From assembly GCA_045612845.1 (NCBI GenBank), contig JAZKZV010000017.1, forward strand, positions 124,001 to 188,000: a stretch of 64,000 nucleotides of DNA. Reading direction: 5' to 3'. This document shows positions 17,347-26,257 of this stretch, one piece after another; the first letter of the stretch is position 1, and each line of letters begins with the position of its first letter. The notes beneath the pieces were generated by a model. That model was not told where the DNA came from and searched no databases. It worked only from the letters and a program-made list of their open reading frames with translations. This stretch comes from Ornithomonoglobus_A sp045612845 (lineage in GTDB: Bacteria > Bacillota > Clostridia > UBA1381). The position numbers were made by a program, and so were the translations under genes.

Positions 17347-18060
17347 TCATGACTTGTTTTGCACACAATTTTCGACCGCATCAGCTATTGCCCATGCAAT
17401 TTTTGCCTGATATTCCTCATTCTGTAAAAGCTCCGCCTCATGAGGATTAGATAAGAAACCGCACTCAATCAGAATTGACGGTATCTTTGCGTTTTTCATA
17501 AGATAAAGGCTTTTTGAAACCTCCTTTACACTATGTGTTTGTGCACCCGTAACATCAGCTATAGACTGTTGTATTTCTTCTGCCATTTTCTTTGTATCGT
17601 CATTTCCACCTCCATAAAAAATATGAATCCCCTTTGCCGATGTATCGGTAAATGAATTCATATGTATACTCAAAAACAAATCTGCATTGGAGTTGTTTAT
17701 TATCTCAACTCTCTTATGCATATCGCTTACCTTTTTTTCTCGTATCGTATTTGCGCTCTCATCATATATTCCGTTATCTTCACTTCTGGTAAGCGTTACA
17801 TTTATTCCCCTCGACTCAAAAACCTCGCATAGCTTTTGAGTAATTGCAAGATTTATGTCCTTTTCCTGTGTACCATCTGCAGCAACTGCACCCCCGTCGG
17901 GATAACCATGCCCCGCATCACATACAACGCTAAACTCCCCGTCGGTCAAAAAAACGTCCAAAATTCCATCAACACACAACATTTTTAAAGATATTCCAAA
18001 AGCTATCCCCACACACAAAAACAATATACTCCTTTTTAAAACCTTTGTATGAATAATCAT
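17347..18060 (-). CDS. cwlD: N-acetylmuramoyl-L-alanine amidase, CwlD-like
   Basis: This zinc amidase (Amidase_3 fold) cleaves the lactyl-peptide bond of peptidoglycan. CwlD acts with PdaA to make muramic delta-lactam in spore cortex. The 237 residues equal the length of B. subtilis CwlD. An N-terminal membrane anchor covers about residues 8-28. The zinc ligands are in CDAGHGYPDGGA, the Glu of EKDIN and SIHMNSF, and the catalytic Glu is in LIECGFLSNP. The ATG at 18060 is chosen for its AAGGAG site 7 nt upstream. The assignment to CwlD rather than another anchored amidase rests on size and whole-length likeness. Confidence 0.85.
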   Translation of the reverse strand: MIIHTKVLKRSILFLCVGIAFGISLKMLCVDGILDVFLTDGEFSVVCDAGHGYPDGGAVAADGTQEKDINLAITQKLCEVFESRGINVTLTRSEDNGIYDESANTIREKKVSDMHKRVEIINNSNADLFLSIHMNSFTDTSAKGIHIFYGGGNDDTKKMAEEIQQSIADVTGAQTHSVKEVSKSLYLMKNAKIPSILIECGFLSNPHEAELLQNEEYQAKIAWAIADAVENCVQNKS

Positions 18061-18125
18061 AATTTCACTCCTTAAAAGCATAGATTTCTATTATAAATAA
18101 TATGCCCGGATGTGTTTATTATTCA

Positions 18126-18158
18126 AACAAAAAACAGGGGTGATAGCTACATCACCCC
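18126..18158 (-). terminator. terminator of mnmA
   Basis: GGGGTGAT (18137-18144) pairs with ATCACCCC (18151-18158), and the minus strand runs into GTTTTTTGTTT. Confidence 0.85.
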
Positions 18159-18175
18159 AAAAACCAATTTAACTT

Positions 18176-19237
18176 TTATTTTATTGTTCCGCCGCCAACA
18201 ACCACATCACCATCATAGAGCACAACCGCCTGACCTTTTGTTATAGCACGCTGAGGCTTGTCAAATTCGACGTGAATACTGTCCTCACCTGTTTGCCACA
18301 CGGTCGCATCCTCCTCTTTCTGAGAATATCTTGTTTTTGCCTTAACCCTTACGGGCGAATCGAACTTATCACACACAATCAGATTTATGTCCTCTGCATC
18401 AAGCTCTTTTGAGAACAAATCACTGTCCAACCCTAATACAACCTTATTTGTATCAAGACACGTTTGGCACACATACATAGGTTGCGGCAATGCAAGCCCC
18501 AGACCTTTCCTCTGACCTATTGTATATCTTATTATACCCTTATGTGTTCCCAAAACATTACCGTCAAGGTCTACAAATTCACCGCAGGGATATGTCTTAT
18601 TGCAATAGTCTTCTATAAATTCGGCGTATTTGCCATCATTTACAAAGCAAATATCCTGACTTTCCTTTTTTCGCGCATTCATAAAGTTCTGTTCTTCCGC
18701 TATTTCCCGCACCTGTGCTTTGGTCATGTTGCCAAGCGGCAACAGAATGTGTGATAGTTGCTCTTGTGTAAGCGAATACAACACATAACTCTGGTCTTTT
18801 GTATGGTCAATGCCCTTTTTTAATAAATATCTGTCAGTGTCTTTTTCTACTCTCGAATAATGACCAGTTACAACGTGGGTATATCCAAGCTCTTTTGCCT
18901 TGTCCAGAAGTTTTTTAAATTTAATATGACGGTTGCAATCCACACACGGATTTGGGGTTCTGCCATTTTCGTATGCATCGATAAATCTTGATATAACCTG
19001 TTTTTCGAAGTCGTCCTTAAAATTAAGCACAAAGTGCTCCATCCCCAAACGACCGGCAACCTGCTTTGCATCCTCAATATCATCAGAAGTACAACATCCC
19101 TCTGATGTTTTTAAATCATCATTTGCAAACAGTTTTAATGTTATACCTATTGCATCATATTTTTGTTGTTTTATTAAATAAGCGGCAACTGCACTGTCTA
19201 CACCGCCGCTCATTGCAATTATAGCTTTTTTATTCAT
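18176..19237 (-). CDS. mnmA: tRNA-specific 2-thiouridylase
   Basis: MnmA adds sulfur to U34 of tRNA-Lys, Glu and Gln using ATP and a cysteine-desulfurase sulfur relay. In 353 residues the PP-loop MSGGVDSAVAA lies at 9-19, the catalytic Cys pair in NPCVDCNR near 98-101 and in QDICFVND near 194, and a C-terminal beta domain closes the protein. It overlaps nadA by 8 nt. Pairing with nadA is unusual; both enzymes depend on iron-sulfur/cysteine desulfurase chemistry, so a common sulfur donor may explain it, which is inference. Confidence 0.95.
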   Translation of the reverse strand: MNKKAIIAMSGGVDSAVAAYLIKQQKYDAIGITLKLFANDDLKTSEGCCTSDDIEDAKQVAGRLGMEHFVLNFKDDFEKQVISRFIDAYENGRTPNPCVDCNRHIKFKKLLDKAKELGYTHVVTGHYSRVEKDTDRYLLKKGIDHTKDQSYVLYSLTQEQLSHILLPLGNMTKAQVREIAEEQNFMNARKKESQDICFVNDGKYAEFIEDYCNKTYPCGEFVDLDGNVLGTHKGIIRYTIGQRKGLGLALPQPMYVCQTCLDTNKVVLGLDSDLFSKELDAEDINLIVCDKFDSPVRVKAKTRYSQKEEDATVWQTGEDSIHVEFDKPQRAITKGQAVVLYDGDVVVGGGTIK

Positions 19238-20135
19238 AGCTTAACCTTATCATTTCATCTATACATTTTTTTGCTTTGTTTATGGTATCATCATCAAGCA
19301 CTATTTCCTCACCGCCAATACCGCTTACACAGTTGTACACATCCGTCAATTCAGTAAGTCTCATATCCGTGCAGACAAGACCTTTTGATAACGAATAAAA
19401 CTGTTTTTGGGGACATATAATTTTTAAATGTTCTATTATATTATTTTCTGTCCCTATTATAAATTCCTGTTCGTCGGAATTTATGGCATAATTCATAATA
19501 TCCGCAGTAGAACCCGCATAATCTGCCATTTTGGTAACCGCCTCTATACATTCAGGATGTACCAGAAGCTTTGCATTCGGATAAGTGTTTTTTGCCTTCA
19601 TAACCTCTTCTGCACTGACCGACATATGAACAGGACATCCGCCCTTTATAAGCTTAATATTCTTATGCGGTAACTCCTGCGCAACGAATGCACCAAGATT
19701 GCAGTCAGGTATAAATAATATGTTTTTATTGGCTATCCTGTCCACTATCTTAACTGCCGAAGATGATGTTACACATACATCACATACAGTTTTGACATCT
19801 GTTGTTGTATTTATGTATGCCACAACACAATAGTCTTTGTAAAGCTCTTTTAGTTTTAGGACCTCTTCTTTCGTAATTCCATCTGCCATTGCACAGCCGG
19901 CACCCGGGTGTGATAAAATTACACGCTTTTGCGGAGACAGCATTTTTACGGTTTCTGCCATAAATCTTACACCGCACATGAGTATGTTTTTTTGTTTTAC
20001 ATCTTTTGCCTTAACACTCAATGCGTACGAATCACCCGTAATATCTGCAACCTCGAGGATTTTTGGTGATTGATAGCTATGCGCTAAAATACATATATCA
20101 TTTTTTTCTTTTAACTCTTTTATTTTGTTTATCAT
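19230..20135 (-). CDS. nadA: quinolinate synthase
   Basis: NadA is a [4Fe-4S] enzyme that condenses iminoaspartate with dihydroxyacetone phosphate to quinolinate in NAD synthesis. The 301 residues start at ATG 20135 with an AAGGGGA site; the upstream in-frame extension is rejected. Visible are AHSYQSPKILEVAD at the start, three candidate cluster cysteines (LMCGVRFMAET, HPECIEAV, NCVSGIGGEE) and the repeated triple-domain pattern. The partners nadB and nadC are not in the window, although the salvage gene pncB is at 38 kb. Confidence 0.94.
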   Translation of the reverse strand: MINKIKELKEKNDICILAHSYQSPKILEVADITGDSYALSVKAKDVKQKNILMCGVRFMAETVKMLSPQKRVILSHPGAGCAMADGITKEEVLKLKELYKDYCVVAYINTTTDVKTVCDVCVTSSSAVKIVDRIANKNILFIPDCNLGAFVAQELPHKNIKLIKGGCPVHMSVSAEEVMKAKNTYPNAKLLVHPECIEAVTKMADYAGSTADIMNYAINSDEQEFIIGTENNIIEHLKIICPQKQFYSLSKGLVCTDMRLTELTDVYNCVSGIGGEEIVLDDDTINKAKKCIDEMIRLSYE

Positions 20136-20175
20136 TTGAAAATCCCCTTGTTTTTCCGCCAATTTTATATAAAAC

Positions 20176-20203
20176 AGTATATCATATTTTGTGCTTTTGT
20201 CAA
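20176..20203 (-). promoter_or_regulatory. promoter of nadA-mnmA
   Basis: TTGACA (20198-20203) and TATACT (20176-20181) on the minus strand are spaced by 16 bp. Confidence 0.6.
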
Positions 20204-20275
20204 TAGATTTTACCTAACTTTAACAAAATTACAAACTATTTTTAATACCTGCACGAACTGCTTTTAAAAAACAGG

Positions 20276-20304
20276 TTGACGATAAAGAATAATTGGGATA
20301 TAAT
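20276..20304 (+). promoter_or_regulatory. SigA promoter of hydE
   Basis: TTGACG (20276-20281) and TATAAT (20299-20304) are spaced by 17 bp, 36 nt before the ATG. Confidence 0.7.
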
Positions 20305-20340
20305 ATTTATAGTATACAGAATAGGAAATGAGTATAGAAA

Positions 20341-21378
20341 ATGAGCGTAGAGAATATAGTAAATAAACTTTATAGCACAAGAACCGCCTCTGACGAGGAA
20401 CTAAAACTTATTATTGATACAGATAATAACTCATATCTCTTTAAAAAGGCCATGGAGCGCAGATATGAATATTACAAAAAAGACGTATATATAAGAGGTT
20501 TAATTGAGTTCACCAACTACTGCAAAAACAACTGTTACTATTGCGGCATACGTTGTGGTAATAAAAATGCAGTCCGCTATCGTCTTAGTGAGGAGCAGAT
20601 ACTTGATTGCGCAGAAAAAGGCTACAAATTAGGTTTTCGCACCTTTGTTCTGCAAGGCGGCGAAGACCCGTACTTTACCGACGATAAAATTTGTTCCGTT
20701 GTATCTTCACTCAGGAACAAATATCCCGACTGTGCCATAACTCTCTCGATAGGCGAAAAGAGTCATGACAGCTACAAAGCCTTTTTTGATGCAGGTGCAA
20801 ACCGTTATCTTCTCAGGCACGAAACTGCAAGCGAAGAGCATTATTCAAAGCTGCACCCTGAGGATATGAGTTTTAAAAATCGTATAGAATGTATAAAATC
20901 ATTAAAAGAAACAGGTTACCAGGTAGGGTCGGGATTTATGGTTGGAAGTCCGTATCAGACTATTGATAACCTGGTTCTGGATTTGAGATTTTTAGAAAAG
21001 ATACAACCTGATATGATTGGAATAGGTCCGTTTTTACCGCATATTGATACACCATTGGGCAAATACGAAAAGGGCTCTTTTAAAAGATGCCTTAACCTCG
21101 TTGCAATACTTCGCCTTATGTTTCCGTACGCACTTATTCCATCTACCACTGCTCTTAGTACAATCCATCCGCAAGGCAGACAAATGGGTTTAATGGCAGG
21201 TGCAAATGTTGTAATGCCAAACCTTTCCCCCGGTGATGTACGAGAACTATACACTCTGTACAACAACAAGGCATATACGGGCACAGAGGCAGCTGAGGGA
21301 CTTAAACTTCTCGAAAAGGAAGTTACGTCAGCAGGTCTTAGTATAAAAATTTCTGCAGGCAATGTAAACAGAGGGTGA
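20341..21378 (+). CDS. hydE: [FeFe] hydrogenase H-cluster radical SAM maturase HydE
   Basis: HydE is a radical SAM enzyme that acts with HydG and HydF to build the diiron subcluster of [FeFe] hydrogenases. The 345 residues carry the CX3CX2C motif at Cys61, Cys65 and Cys68 (YCKNNCYYCGIR), the conserved VLQGGED at about 98-104, GSGFMVGSPYQT and the end AGNVNRG. hydF and hydG are not in the window. Its likely clients include the sensory hydrogenase at 1.7-3.4 kb and catalytic enzymes elsewhere. It is followed within 6 nt by a glutamate-cysteine ligase-like gene. Confidence 0.94.
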   Translation: MSVENIVNKLYSTRTASDEELKLIIDTDNNSYLFKKAMERRYEYYKKDVYIRGLIEFTNYCKNNCYYCGIRCGNKNAVRYRLSEEQILDCAEKGYKLGFRTFVLQGGEDPYFTDDKICSVVSSLRNKYPDCAITLSIGEKSHDSYKAFFDAGANRYLLRHETASEEHYSKLHPEDMSFKNRIECIKSLKETGYQVGSGFMVGSPYQTIDNLVLDLRFLEKIQPDMIGIGPFLPHIDTPLGKYEKGSFKRCLNLVAILRLMFPYALIPSTTALSTIHPQGRQMGLMAGANVVMPNLSPGDVRELYTLYNNKAYTGTEAAEGLKLLEKEVTSAGLSIKISAGNVNRG

Positions 21379-21383
21379 TTTTA

Positions 21384-22589
21384 ATGATATTAGATAATAA
21401 ACATATTTTTAAGGGCAGTTTTGGTCTGGAACGCGAAACACTCCGCATTACGTCCGACGGTCTGCTTGCACAAACACCGCACCCGTTTGATGATAAATTG
21501 ATTACAAGGGATTTTTGCGAAAATCAGCTCGAATTAGTGTCCCCTGTATGTTCGGATATTGACGGATTGTTTGATGAAATCTACAGAATTGATAATAGCA
21601 TACGTTTAAAAATATTACAAAACAGAGAATATCTGTGGCTAAACAGTAATCCACCGCATTTCGAAAACGAAAATGATATTCCCGTCGCTAATTTTTACGG
21701 TGATGAAATTTCAAAAAGAGAGTATCGCGAAAAGCTTGCAAGACGTTACGGAAAAAGGCTTATGATGTACTCCGGAATTCATTTTAATTTTTCATTTTCC
21801 AATGAATTTTTAGAGTCTATATGCCCCACAAGCGAAGACTTCTCACAATTCAAAAACACCTTCTATTTTAAATTGTTTAAGCAACTATGCCTACACAGCT
21901 GGCTATTGGTATTACTAAGTGCTGCAAGCCCCGTGTATGATTTATCCTTTGACAGTGATTATGCATGCGGCACCGGTTTTGATGGTTATGCCTCCAAGAG
22001 AAACGGAGATAAGGGATACTGGAACAATTTTACACCGCTATTTGATTGCACGGATTTATATACGTATATACAAAGCATTGAGCAATATGTTAATGATGGT
22101 ACGTTATTTTCCGAATGGGAATTATATGTCCCCATAAGACTAAAACCAAAAGGTCGGAACACGCTCAAAAATCTGAAAGAGCATGGAATAAACCACATAG
22201 AGCTTCGCATGTTTGATGTTAATCCGCTATCTGATGTAGGAATATTCAGGGAGGATATTGAATTTGCCCATTATCTCATAATTTATCTCGCACATCATAA
22301 TGACTTCGACTTCACTCCCGCAATGCAAAAACAGGCACTTTCAAATCACAAGGCAGCGGCTCTCTATGATATGTCAAAAATAAAAACAGATAATATGCCC
22401 GCATATAATGCCGCACTGAATATTTTAGATGATATGAGCATATTTTTTAAAGCTTTCCCCAAAATTTCAGCGGTAATTGAATATCAGAAAAATAAGCTTA
22501 TAAGTGGCAACCGATATTGTGAAATTATACGAAAAAAACTCGGCACTGATTTTCACAAAAAAATGCTCGAAATTGCAAAAACAAACTGA
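21384..22589 (+). CDS. glutamate-cysteine ligase-like protein (GshA family)
   Basis: The 401-residue protein resembles ATP-dependent glutamate-cysteine ligases, which make gamma-glutamylcysteine. FGLERETLRI at about 11-20 is the family substrate/metal motif, followed by DFCENQLELVSP, YSGIHFNFSFS at about 130-140, and HIELRMFDVNP at about 273-283. It is shorter than the ligase of roughly 520 residues in enterobacteria. The ATG at 21384 has a GAGGGTGA site; a GTG overlapping the hydE stop is the alternative. No glutathione synthetase is near, so the product may be gamma-glutamylcysteine or another thiol precursor. It forms an operon with hydE. Confidence 0.8.
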   Translation: MILDNKHIFKGSFGLERETLRITSDGLLAQTPHPFDDKLITRDFCENQLELVSPVCSDIDGLFDEIYRIDNSIRLKILQNREYLWLNSNPPHFENENDIPVANFYGDEISKREYREKLARRYGKRLMMYSGIHFNFSFSNEFLESICPTSEDFSQFKNTFYFKLFKQLCLHSWLLVLLSAASPVYDLSFDSDYACGTGFDGYASKRNGDKGYWNNFTPLFDCTDLYTYIQSIEQYVNDGTLFSEWELYVPIRLKPKGRNTLKNLKEHGINHIELRMFDVNPLSDVGIFREDIEFAHYLIIYLAHHNDFDFTPAMQKQALSNHKAAALYDMSKIKTDNMPAYNAALNILDDMSIFFKAFPKISAVIEYQKNKLISGNRYCEIIRKKLGTDFHKKMLEIAKTN

Positions 22590-22590
22590 A

Positions 22591-22621
22591 TAAGGGACGA
22601 TGACGATATCGTCCCTTTTTT
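22591..22621 (+). terminator. terminator of the hydE operon
   Basis: AAGGGACGAT pairs with ATCGTCCCTT and is followed by a T-run. It begins right after the stop codon. Confidence 0.9.
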
Positions 22622-22781
22622 GTACAAAAAAATAACTAAAATCAGAGGCATAATTTCGTACAAGATGACGTTTGTTTTTTTAGTGTTTAGGTGTTTAAAA
22701 TTCACGAACAAGTGGTAAATATTATGTATGGTGCTGATTATATGAGGCACACCAAAACAAAAATGAAGGGATTGATATATT

Positions 22782-24842
22782 ATGAAATCATACAAAATGG
22801 AAGACATCCGAAATATTGCGGTTATGGGGCACGGAAAATGCGGTAAAACAACTTTAGCAGAAGCTATGTTTTATAACGCAGGGGCAACTGAGCGTTTAGG
22901 TAAAGTTGCAGATGGAACAACTGTTACTGATTGCGACCCCGAGGAAATAAAACGCGGTTTTTCGATTTCAACTTCCGTTGCTCCTATAGAGTGGAAGGAT
23001 ATGAAATACAACGTAATAGACACACCGGGATTTTTTGATTTTGCAGGCGACGTAAAGGCAGGCGTGAGAGCCGCAGATTCCGCACTTGTTGTACTAAGTG
23101 GCCGAAGCGGTGTATCTGTTGGTACAGAGCAGGTATTCCAATACGCAAAGAACAAGGGTGTACCTATAATGTTCTTTGTAAATAAAATTGATGACAGCCG
23201 CGGAAATTATGAGCGTACACTCGAAGAAATGAAAGCAGTGTTCGGCAAGTCCATAACACCGTTTGTATACCCGATAAGAGAGGGCGATGAATTCAAAGGC
23301 TTTGTGGATATAGTCGATATGACTGCAAGACGCTACGAGGGTAAAGACAGAGTAGATATCCCTGTTCCTGACGGAATGGCAGATATCGTTGCACCATTAA
23401 GAGAAATGATAATGGAAGCCATTGCTGAAACTGACGAAGAGCTTATGGTAAAATATTTCAATGGCGAAGAATTTACCTTTGACGAAATTAAAAAAGCTAT
23501 CAGAAAAGGTGTAAAGGACGGAAGTATTTACCCTGTATATTGCGGAAGCGGCCAGGATAATATCGGTGTGAGAAGTCTTATGGATGGTATAGGTAAATAT
23601 CTTCCCGCACCATCAGAGATTGAGGAGATAGGAAGAAAGGCTGATACTGCCGAGCCTGTTGAACTCGTACAAAATGCAGAAGAAACAACTGCTGCTGTTG
23701 TATTTAAAACAATAGCAGACCCGTATGTTGGTAAGCTATCTATATTCAGAGTGTATTCAGGCGAAATTAAATCTGATACCACATTATTCAACCCAAACAA
23801 AGGCGAAAACGAAAGAATAGGCAAAATATATACTATATGCGGCAAAAAGCAGATTGAGACCTCGTCCGTAAAAGCCGGTGATATTGGCTGTGTTGCAAAG
23901 CTCGAATTCACAAAAACAGGCGATACACTTTGCGAACGCAACAAGAATATAATTCTTACAGGTATTGAATTCCCCTCACCTGTACTTTCGATGGCAGTGA
24001 AACCGGAGGCAAAGGGCGATGAGGAAAAGATTGTAAGCGGTCTTACAAAGCTTATGGACGAAGACCCGTCATTTACTGTAACAAGTAATACAGAAACAAA
24101 ACAAACGCTTATAAATGGTCAGGGCGAACAGCACATAGAAGTAATATTAAGTAAATTAAAGACTAAGTACGGAACTAATGTAATAGTTGAAGAGCCTATA
24201 ACTCCGTATCGCGAAACTATAACAAAGACAGTTGTTGTAGAGGGAAAGCACAAGAAACAATCCGGCGGTCATGGACAGTATGGTCATGTAAAAATTGAGT
24301 TTACTCCGGGCATTACCGAGGAAATGATATTTGAGGAAAAAGTATTTGGCGGAAGCGTTCCACGCAACTACTTCCCTGCTGTTGAAAAGGGGCTTCTTGA
24401 CAGTTGCGAAAAAGGTGTGCTTGCAGGATATCCTGTTGTTAATCTTAAGGCTACACTTCTTGATGGTTCATACCACCCGGTAGATTCATCCGAAATGGCA
24501 TTCAAAACTGCAGCCTCTATTGCATATAAGGAGGGATTAAAGCAAGCCGGTCCTGTTATACTTGAGCCAATAGGTTACTTAAAGAGTTATGTCCCCGAAA
24601 ATATCATGGGTGATGTTATAGGCGATATAAATAAGCGTCGCGGACGTATAATGGGAATGGGTGAAAGCGACAGAGCAGGTCTTAACCTTGTAGAAGCAGA
24701 AGTACCGATGTCAGAAATGCATAAATATGCAACAGACTTAAGAGCACTCAGCGGCGGACGCGGAATATTTACCTTTGAGTTTGTAAGATACGAAAAAGCG
24801 CCTATGGAAGTTGCTAACAAAATTATTGCATCTTCCCACTAA
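22782..24842 (+). CDS. elongation factor G-like translational GTPase (EF-G paralogue)
   Basis: This 686-residue EF-G-type GTPase is probably a second, non-essential paralogue (FusA2-like). G1 is GHGKCGKTT at about 14-22 rather than the AHIDAGKTT of translocating EF-G. G3 DTPGFFDF has Phe where His is usual, so the catalytic His after DTPG (DTPGH) is absent. G4 NKID is present. The domain IV region contains KHKKQSGGHGQYGHVKIEF, and domain V ends with YEKAPMEVANKIIA. The loss of the DTPGH His suggests slow or altered GTP hydrolysis. It is not linked to rpsL/rpsG. Its role is unknown. Confidence 0.9.
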   Translation: MKSYKMEDIRNIAVMGHGKCGKTTLAEAMFYNAGATERLGKVADGTTVTDCDPEEIKRGFSISTSVAPIEWKDMKYNVIDTPGFFDFAGDVKAGVRAADSALVVLSGRSGVSVGTEQVFQYAKNKGVPIMFFVNKIDDSRGNYERTLEEMKAVFGKSITPFVYPIREGDEFKGFVDIVDMTARRYEGKDRVDIPVPDGMADIVAPLREMIMEAIAETDEELMVKYFNGEEFTFDEIKKAIRKGVKDGSIYPVYCGSGQDNIGVRSLMDGIGKYLPAPSEIEEIGRKADTAEPVELVQNAEETTAAVVFKTIADPYVGKLSIFRVYSGEIKSDTTLFNPNKGENERIGKIYTICGKKQIETSSVKAGDIGCVAKLEFTKTGDTLCERNKNIILTGIEFPSPVLSMAVKPEAKGDEEKIVSGLTKLMDEDPSFTVTSNTETKQTLINGQGEQHIEVILSKLKTKYGTNVIVEEPITPYRETITKTVVVEGKHKKQSGGHGQYGHVKIEFTPGITEEMIFEEKVFGGSVPRNYFPAVEKGLLDSCEKGVLAGYPVVNLKATLLDGSYHPVDSSEMAFKTAASIAYKEGLKQAGPVILEPIGYLKSYVPENIMGDVIGDINKRRGRIMGMGESDRAGLNLVEAEVPMSEMHKYATDLRALSGGRGIFTFEFVRYEKAPMEVANKIIASSH

Positions 24843-24886
24843 TCTTTTGTGCACATTGGTTTGGCGTCTTATCTTTTTTGTCAAAC

Positions 24887-24919
24887 ATAGACAAAGAAAT
24901 CTTTGAATTTTTGTCTATT
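24887..24919. other. hairpin after the EF-G paralogue
   Basis: ATAGACAAA and TTTGTCTAT arms enclose a loop containing AAAGA/TCTTT. There is no clear T-run, so a terminator role is uncertain. The remaining gap to 25063 has AT-rich sequence and a small GTACT/AGTAC palindrome near 24972-24988 that could be an operator of the next gene. Confidence 0.35.
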
Positions 24920-25063
24920 ATTCGACTACCATTTTTCTTGCAAATGTGTTAATATATGTATTGTATGTTTGTAGTACTGTTTAGTACACAAATGATGATT
25001 ATAGTATAAGTTAATCTGTAAAAAATAAATTAAATTTAAAATGTGAGAGGGGACTATTTACAA

Positions 25064-26170
25064 ATGGCAGATTTACAGTTAAAAAATATTACAAAAAGAT
25101 ATCCCAACGGCTTTGTCGGCGCCAGTGATATTACTCTTGATATCGCAGACAAGGAATTCATAATCCTTGTTGGTCCTTCAGGTTGTGGTAAATCAACAAC
25201 CTTGCGTATGATAGCAGGTCTTGAGGAAATTTCAGAGGGTGAACTTTACATAGGCGGAAAGCTTATGAACGACATTGCTCCAAAGGACAGAGATATAGCA
25301 ATGGTTTTCCAGAACTACGCTCTATATCCTCATATGACAGTATATGACAACATGGCGTTTGCGCTTAAGCTAAGAAAAACTCCAAAAGACGAAATAAAGA
25401 AGAGAGTTGAAGAAGCAGCTAAAATTCTTGAAATCGAGCATTTGCTTGACAGAAAGCCTGCTGCTCTATCAGGTGGTCAAAGACAGCGTGTTGCTATGGG
25501 TCGTGCGCTTGTTCGTAGTCCTAAGGTATTCCTTATGGACGAACCACTTTCAAACCTTGATGCTAAGCTAAGAGTTGCAATGAGAACTGAGATAAAGAAG
25601 TTGCACCACAAGTTGCAAACAACATTTATCTACGTTACTCACGACCAGATAGAAGCTATGACAATGGGTACACGTATCGTTGTACTTAAGGACGGTTTTG
25701 TTCAACAGGTTGATACACCTGCAACTCTATATTCAGAACCTTGCAACCTATTCGTTGCCGGATTTATCGGTTCTCCTCAAATGAACTTTGTCGATGCAGA
25801 ACTTTCAGAAAAAGACGGTTCAGTATATGCAACATTTGGCGAAAACTCAATTAAGGTACCGGAAGGAAAGACAGCTCCTCTTAAGGACTACATCGGCAAG
25901 ACTGTTGTATTGGGTATCAGACCTGAAGACATCCACGATGACGAAGGCTTTATAGCTGCTAAACCTGATGGCGTATGTAGCGCACACGTTGAAGTTACAG
26001 AATTGCTTGGTTCAGAAACATTCTTGTACTTAAAGATTTCTGATACACAATTCACAGCTAAGGTTAACCAAAGATCAAACGCTAAGATTGATGATACAAT
26101 CAAAGTATGTTTCGATACAAACAAGCTACACATATTCGATAAAGAAACAGAGCTTGCTATTGTTCACTAA
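25064..26170 (+). CDS. carbohydrate ABC transporter ATPase, MsmK/UgpC/MalK family
   Basis: This 368-residue ATPase powers sugar uptake transporters. Walker A is GPSGCGKSTT at about 38-47, the Q-loop is VFQNYALYPHM, the signature is LSGGQRQRVAMGRAL, Walker B is VFLMDEP, and a C-terminal MalK-type OB/TOBE region spans about 235-368. The ATG at 25064 follows GAGAGGGG; an upstream in-frame GTG overlaps that site. No permease or binding-protein gene is adjacent, so it is probably a shared ATPase serving several carbohydrate transporters, as MsmK does in streptococci (inference). Confidence 0.93.
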   Translation: MADLQLKNITKRYPNGFVGASDITLDIADKEFIILVGPSGCGKSTTLRMIAGLEEISEGELYIGGKLMNDIAPKDRDIAMVFQNYALYPHMTVYDNMAFALKLRKTPKDEIKKRVEEAAKILEIEHLLDRKPAALSGGQRQRVAMGRALVRSPKVFLMDEPLSNLDAKLRVAMRTEIKKLHHKLQTTFIYVTHDQIEAMTMGTRIVVLKDGFVQQVDTPATLYSEPCNLFVAGFIGSPQMNFVDAELSEKDGSVYATFGENSIKVPEGKTAPLKDYIGKTVVLGIRPEDIHDDEGFIAAKPDGVCSAHVEVTELLGSETFLYLKISDTQFTAKVNQRSNAKIDDTIKVCFDTNKLHIFDKETELAIVH

Positions 26171-26182
26171 TTTAAAACAATC

Positions 26183-26215
26183 AATGCAGCAACCATAATG
26201 GTTGCTGCATTTTTT
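26183..26215 (+). terminator. terminator of the MsmK-like gene
   Basis: AATGCAGCAACC pairs perfectly with GGTTGCTGCATT over a 5-nt loop, followed by TTTTT. Confidence 0.92.
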
Positions 26216-26221
26216 GTCAAT

Positions 26222-26253
26222 AAAAAATGCGGTGTTTATATAACACCGCATTT
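26222..26253 (-). terminator. terminator of the lipoprotein gene/transketolase operon
   Basis: AAATGCGGTGTT pairs with AACACCGCATTT over a 5-nt loop, and the minus strand continues with six T. It is back to back with the plus-strand terminator. Confidence 0.9.
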
Positions 26254-26257
26254 ATAT

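Noticed and set aside
17960..18120. Forespore/mother-cell sigma promoter of the cwlD-like gene
   Set aside because: TGAATA and CATATTA occur but with 15-bp spacing, which does not match the SigG or SigE consensus well enough.
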